A DNA stretch of 7,510 bases, from contig CANHEC010000103.1 in assembly GCA_947459455.1 (NCBI GenBank), positions 1 to 7,510 of the forward strand, in the 5' to 3' direction. Origin of the DNA: Chitinophagaceae bacterium. Its GTDB lineage: Bacteria; Bacteroidota; Bacteroidia; Chitinophagales; Chitinophagaceae. This document shows, in pieces, positions 5,995 to 7,510 of this stretch (position 1 is the stretch's first letter; every line of letters starts with the position of its first letter). The position numbers were made by a program, and so were the translations under genes. A model generated the notes under the pieces. It worked only from the letters and a program-made list of their open reading frames with translations. It did no database searches and was not told the DNA's origin.

Positions 5995-6632
5995 GCGGCC
6001 CAACGTGGCTGCCAGCGGCGGTACCAGGCAAGGCCAGCCCATGCCGCACCTACGCCCAGCATGCTGCCCACCCAAACGTCGGCCAAAAAGTGCTGGCCCA
6101 AATGAATGCGGCTAAAGCCTACCAGCACCGCCAGCAAAGCTGCAAGCCACCAGCGGCGGTTCCACCACGGGTGCAGCAGCACCAATGCAGTGGCCACTGC
6201 AAATGCGGTGGCCGTATGCCCCGATGGAAAACTGGTGGCGCTGCGCAACAGCTCTACACCCTCCACCGCCTGCAGCTGCTGCCCCAGCCCTTCGAAGTAG
6301 GCCCGTGGACGCGGCGCCGCTACCAATGCCTTGAGCAACTGCGCCAGCAGGCCACTGCCGGCGTAGGCCACCAGCAGCACGAAAGCAAGCGGCCTTTTTG
6401 CAGTGAAGAAAAACACCAAGACCAAAGCGACCGCCAACAACCCGTCGCCGGCATGGGTGAGCCAGGTAAACAGGCCATCGGCCCATGGCAGCCCTACGGC
6501 AGCCCGCAGCTGCAGGTAGCCGGCCGCTTTGGGCCATGCCAGCAGATAGGCTGCAGCTGCCAGCCACCACAGCATCATGGCTGCCATGAACCAGCGATAC
6601 TGCTGCACTGAAAGAGATGAGGCCGACTGCAT
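5991..6632 (-). CDS. PAP2-family membrane phosphatase
   Basis: A type 2 phosphatidic acid phosphatase-like integral membrane enzyme of 213 residues. Such proteins dephosphorylate lipid phosphates, for example undecaprenyl pyrophosphate, phosphatidylglycerol phosphate or phosphatidate, at the outer face of the inner membrane; the substrate cannot be told from sequence. All three catalytic motifs are intact: KX6RP (Lys101-Arg108-Pro109), PSGH (136-139) and SRX5HX3D (Ser174-Arg175, His181, Asp185). Hydrophobic segments lie at about 12-33, 64-77, 81-101, 140-154, 161-173 and 187-203, giving about six spans. The open frame extends to 6797, but that extension crosses the terminator at 6667-6699, so ATG 6632 is preferred. 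A -7-like box (CATTTTTG, minus strand 6644-6637) ends only four bases before this ATG. The gene is convergent with mqnB. Confidence 0.9.
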   Translation of the reverse strand: MQSASSLSVQQYRWFMAAMMLWWLAAAAYLLAWPKAAGYLQLRAAVGLPWADGLFTWLTHAGDGLLAVALVLVFFFTAKRPLAFVLLVAYAGSGLLAQLLKALVAAPRPRAYFEGLGQQLQAVEGVELLRSATSFPSGHTATAFAVATALVLLHPWWNRRWWLAALLAVLVGFSRIHLGQHFLADVWVGSMLGVGAAWAGLAWYRRWQPRWAA

Positions 6633-6666
6633 GCCGCAAAAATGCGATGCCAGCGGTAGATGGCAT

Positions 6667-6699
6667 AAAAAAAAGCCGCCGCGGTAGACACTGCGGCGG
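6667..6699 (-). terminator. Intrinsic terminator downstream of the lipoprotein gene
   Basis: On the minus strand CCGCCGC (6699-6693) pairs with GCGGCGG (6682-6676) over a 10-base loop and is followed after one base by eight T (6674-6667). It lies 118 bases past the lipoprotein stop and upstream of the PAP2 start, so it separates these two genes. On the plus strand no T-run follows. Confidence 0.8.
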
Positions 6700-6817
6700 G
6701 TGTTGAGAAAATCTACTCTACGTATTGCTGTGAAGAATGCTCTAATGAAAACATAAAGAAAATGCCAGCCTGTTAACTGCAGGTAAACGGATTGCAACCA
6801 AATCGTTAACTGCGCTA

Positions 6818-7309
6818 CTAGCGGGCCAGCGGCTTCAAGGCATCCATGGCTTCAAAGAATGCAGGGCCCGGCTGCCAGTAGTAATAGCGCCCCTCGTGTA
6901 TAAGGTACAGGTGCGTACATGCTGCGCTTTGGCGAGAGAAATACAATGTTTGTACCGGCCGGCCAGCGGCAAAGCAAAAAATCTTTCCCTCGCTGCGGCA
7001 GCTGCGCAAACTGTTTTGCATTACAAACGGAATAGCCAATGCTTGCTTTACTATTTGCAGTGCCGAATCGGCCCGGCTGCCTACCTGCTTGTAGTAGCGG
7101 GTGTAGCGCTCCGCATCGCCCTCGTAGGGATTGTCATAAAAAATGAACAATGCGCTATCAGTACTAGCAAGCGCCGGCACCAGTTGAGCCGCTTGCGTAA
7201 TGGGCTGCACATCCGGCACAGCAGCAGTGGTAGTGGGTGGCGCTGCTGTTTGCTGGCAGGCCGCTGCCACTATTGACATCACCAGTATTGCCCATACTCT
7301 TTTACACAT
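6818..7309 (-). CDS. Small predicted lipoprotein of unknown function
   Basis: The 163-residue product starts with a typical lipoprotein signal: positively charged MCKRVW, a hydrophobic core and the lipobox VAAAC with the lipidated Cys at residue 18. A Thr/Ala/Pro-rich linker (19-40) follows. The mature domain (about 45-163) has LFIFYDNPYEGDAERYTRYYKQV and three more cysteines (104, 112, 131); two could form a disulphide in the periplasm. I recognise no enzyme motif or family. Location is probably the inner or outer membrane facing the periplasm or cell surface. An ATG four codons upstream (7321) is an alternative start; 7309 puts the charged region directly at the N-terminus. A box CAACTTTG (minus strand 7339-7332), one base from TAnnTTTG, lies 22 bases upstream but without a clear -33 partner. 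Two consecutive TAG codons end the gene, and terminators bracket it, so it is probably transcribed alone. Confidence 0.8.
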   Translation of the reverse strand: MCKRVWAILVMSIVAAACQQTAAPPTTTAAVPDVQPITQAAQLVPALASTDSALFIFYDNPYEGDAERYTRYYKQVGSRADSALQIVKQALAIPFVMQNSLRSCRSEGKIFCFAAGRPVQTLYFSRQSAACTHLYLIHEGRYYYWQPGPAFFEAMDALKPLAR

Positions 7310-7341
7310 CGTTGCTGCCATTGCTTTTGTACAAAGTTGCT

Positions 7342-7381
7342 AAAAAGCACACAGCCTTCGGGACGGGCCGAAAGCTGTGTG
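7342..7381 (-). terminator. Intrinsic terminator of the gene entering from the right
   Basis: On the minus strand CACACAGCTTTCGG (7381-7368) pairs with CCGAAGGCTGTGTG (7361-7348) as a 14-bp stem containing one G-U pair, with a 6-base loop, followed after one base by five T (7346-7342). It lies 25 bases after the stop codon of the partial gene at 7407-7510. Confidence 0.85.
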
Positions 7382-7406
7382 TAATGAATTGGCCGGTATT
7401 AGCCGA

Positions 7407-7510
7407 TTAGTATACGTTGGTTTGAGGCGTAAAGCTGGCCCAGCCACTCATCCAGTTGTCGGTGCCAAAGGCGCCGCGGAAAGTAGTGGTGGTGAAGAAA
7501 GAGCCCAGGC
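7407..7510 (-). CDS. C-terminal end of a probable secreted/surface protein (partial)
   Basis: Only the last 34 codons are in the window; the rest lies beyond base 7510. The chosen frame reads GSFFTTTTFRGAFG, then TDNWMSGWASFTPQTNVY and stops at TAA (minus 7409-7407). One other frame is also open here, but a terminator right behind this stop and the familiar look of the residues support this choice. As I recall, a tail of the form Y/F-R/K-GAFG..NW..GW..F.P...Y ends many large Bacteroidota secreted proteins with repetitive beta-structure, some misannotated as multidrug transporters; this is memory of a pattern, not a search. Function is unknown. Confidence 0.6.
   Translation of the reverse strand, partial: LGSFFTTTTFRGAFGTDNWMSGWASFTPQTNVY

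Noticed and set aside
5913..6611. 232-codon plus-strand frame across the PAP2 gene
   Set aside because: Gln/Pro/Cys/Arg-rich shadow; the minus strand carries all three PAP2 catalytic motifs.
6633..6797. Longer N-terminus for the PAP2 protein
   Set aside because: The extension would run through the terminator hairpin and T-run at 6667-6699 and adds residues not needed for the fold.

Overview
The window looks like a chromosomal piece of a Bacteroidota bacterium, most likely a fairly G+C-rich Chitinophagaceae relative. The reasons are an OmpA-type protein with a beta-propeller / carboxypeptidase-regulatory / OmpA layout as in the type IX secretion component PorE; a menaquinone gene of the futalosine route (mqnB); TAnnTTTG-type promoter boxes with no clear Shine-Dalgarno sequences; and a truncated C-terminus (GAFGTDNWMSGW) of a kind I recall from Bacteroidota surface proteins. 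This placement is inference from gene content; no marker gene is present.

Layout, left to right. (1) 1-759 (+) is the 3' part of a PorE-like OmpA-family envelope gene. (2) 760-973 is a spacer holding three different degenerate short tandem repeats. (3) 974-2074 (+) is dprA, with a short hairpin/T-tract at its stop. (4) 2075-2216 is a G+C-rich spacer with two small hairpins. (5) About 2217-3428 is an A+T-rich island (two 60-base samples give 33% and 30% G+C, against 75% in one guaB sample). It carries one unrecognised gene on the minus strand (2390-3022) and is bounded on both sides by the 8-base direct repeat GGCACCTG. (6) About 3437-3697 is a G+C-rich leader with no gene I can support, ending in promoter-like boxes. 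(7) 3698-5191 (+) is guaB (IMP dehydrogenase), followed by a strong terminator. (8) 5371-5994 (+) is mqnB (futalosine hydrolase). (9) 5991-6632 (-) is a PAP2-family membrane phosphatase whose stop codon overlaps that of mqnB. (10) 6818-7309 (-) is a small lipoprotein of unknown function with a downstream terminator. (11) 7407-7510 (-) is the C-terminal end of a probable surface protein, also with a terminator.

The genes do not form one operon. Terminators separate guaB from mqnB, the end fragment from the lipoprotein gene, and the lipoprotein gene from the PAP2 gene. The recognised functions are mostly core: envelope anchoring or secretion, DNA uptake and recombination, guanine nucleotide synthesis, menaquinone synthesis, and lipid or isoprenoid phosphate turnover. 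The accessory content is the A+T-rich island between dprA and guaB. I did not find a clear new multi-gene system; the most unusual parts are that island with its direct repeats and orphan gene, and the triple repeat spacer upstream of dprA.
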